From Fimbriimonadaceae bacterium (GTDB taxonomy: Bacteria; Armatimonadota; Fimbriimonadia; Fimbriimonadales; Fimbriimonadaceae), in NCBI GenBank assembly GCA_020849075.1, contig JADLGZ010000228.1:1-7310 (forward strand): a stretch of DNA of 7,310 nucleotides, read 5' to 3'. Below the pieces are notes generated by a model. That model did no database searches and was not told where the DNA came from. It saw only the letters and a program-made list of their open reading frames with translations. Below, in pieces: positions 6,640 to 7,310 of the stretch (the first letter of the stretch is position 1; each line of letters starts with the position of its first letter). Made by a program: the position numbers and the translations under genes.

Positions 6640-7310
6640 ATGCAGAAGCGATTTGCGTTCCTTGCCGCTTGGGGCTTCTTGGTTCATGGGGCAGGTGCCA
6701 CCACCCTGACCGTGCCGTTTTCGGCATTGCGTGGGCCTGATCCCGTTGATCAGGCTGCTCGCCAATTCACCGCGAATCTCGCGGCGCTTTCCGAGCGGGA
6801 GCGTGCGGTGATTGAACAGGGCACCGGACGGCAGGCTCCGATCTTCACCATGCCAGTTCGGGTTCGTTTAGATGGTGCGCCGCCGCGTCGCATTGTCCCG
6901 TCGCGACGAGGCGGTCCCGGCATTACTCTGCAGTTTGAGGCGTCGGGTGATCGAGCATTTCCTAGCGATTACAAGGCGTTACTCCAAGCCGTTTTTGCCA
7001 CTGTCGAGTCACGGCTAGATCTTGTGTTTGGCAGTCCCGCGGAAAGCGGATCAGTTTGGGTTCGGAACTACGATGCAGATATTCCTGACCGGCATGCTGT
7101 TGCTGGCGGAATCTATCTGGACAATAATGGCAACGGGCAGCGTGAGATCCGTTTTCCTGTTTACGCTGACGGCATTGGCATCAAGCCTGAAGTGGCGGCG
7201 GTTAACTTCGTGCATACGCTATTGCTCGCCTATATGGGGAGCAAGCAGCTGCCCTATGATGGATGGGATGAAGGGTTGGTCCGGGCCGCAACGATGCGCG
7301 TTTGTCGTAC
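6640..7310 (+). CDS. Exported protein of unknown function with a metallopeptidase-like core, 3'-truncated
   Basis: An open frame starts at the ATG one base after the previous stop and runs off the window end, giving 223 complete codons. The product begins with a type I signal peptide, MQKRFAFLAAWGFLVHGAGA, with probable cleavage after residue 20. The first 90 residues are Arg- and Pro-rich in places (for example PPRRIVPSRRGGPG at 81-94) and match no family I know. Residues 107-130 (FPSDYKALLQAVFATVESRLDLVFG) and 137-175 look like the strand/helix lead-in of Peptidase-MA-like gluzincins. Residues 188-214 then read VNFVHTLLLAYMG...PYDGWDEGLVRA. The spacing resembles the family pattern HExxH followed by W-x-x-EG-x-A, but only His192 and Glu211 are retained; the catalytic Glu and second His are Thr and Leu. 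If the resemblance is real, this is probably a non-catalytic relative. A loop DNNGNGQRE (161-169) could be a calcium site or a simple hairpin. The gene belongs to the same operon. The coding call is firm; the family call is weak. Confidence 0.8.
   Translation, partial: MQKRFAFLAAWGFLVHGAGATTLTVPFSALRGPDPVDQAARQFTANLAALSERERAVIEQGTGRQAPIFTMPVRVRLDGAPPRRIVPSRRGGPGITLQFEASGDRAFPSDYKALLQAVFATVESRLDLVFGSPAESGSVWVRNYDADIPDRHAVAGGIYLDNNGNGQREIRFPVYADGIGIKPEVAAVNFVHTLLLAYMGSKQLPYDGWDEGLVRAATMRVCR

Noticed and set aside
6899..6908. CGTCGCGACG palindrome in the last gene
   Set aside because: Ten bases of GC-rich symmetry in an Arg-rich coding stretch is expected by chance.
3628..6942. ACTCTGCAGTTTGA found both in the barrel gene and in the last gene
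   Set aside because: It encodes the same short peptide (TLQFE) in the same frame and is short enough to be coincidence; the flanks do not match.

Overview
The window reads as part of one plus-strand operon from a Gram-negative (diderm) bacterium. It holds five genes, all in the same direction, with almost no intergenic DNA: overlaps of 4 and 11 nt, a gap of 37 nt and a gap of 1 nt. The first gene lacks its 5' end and the last lacks its 3' end. There are no RNA genes, mobile elements, CRISPR arrays or integrase genes, and no promoter or terminator that I can support. The base composition and codon use look even throughout, moderately GC-rich by eye, with no sign of recent transfer.

Layout. 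Bases 1-1708 hold the end of a DUF5693-type membrane protein: an extracytoplasmic domain followed by about nine membrane helices. Bases 1705-2763 hold csaB, a polysaccharide pyruvyl transferase, joined to the first gene by an ATGA stop/start overlap. Bases 2753-5290 encode an 845-residue outer-membrane beta-barrel with a signal peptide and two soluble insert domains. Bases 5328-6638 encode a lipoprotein with two carboxypeptidase-regulatory-like beta-sandwich domains and two fibronectin-III-like domains. Bases 6640 to the end encode an exported protein of unknown function; its last visible part resembles a gluzincin metallopeptidase core with the HExxH motif degraded.

How the genes may work together. 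CsaB adds pyruvate ketals to a cell-wall polysaccharide. In several lineages that modified polymer is the anchor for S-layer or outer-membrane proteins carrying SLH domains. The DUF5693 membrane protein is, to my knowledge, a frequent neighbour of csaB in Firmicutes and related groups and may help make or export the same polymer. The three downstream products all appear to be exported: one to the outer membrane, one lipid-anchored and one periplasmic or secreted. The simplest reading is a cell-envelope operon that joins polymer pyruvylation to an outer-membrane or surface complex. No SLH domain is visible in the exported proteins, so the link to anchoring is inference.

Organism. DUF5693 and csaB together with an outer-membrane barrel and lipoprotein suggest a diderm from the Terrabacteria side. 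Armatimonadota, for example Fimbriimonadia, is my best guess at moderate to low confidence. A 16S gene or a protein search would be needed to place it.
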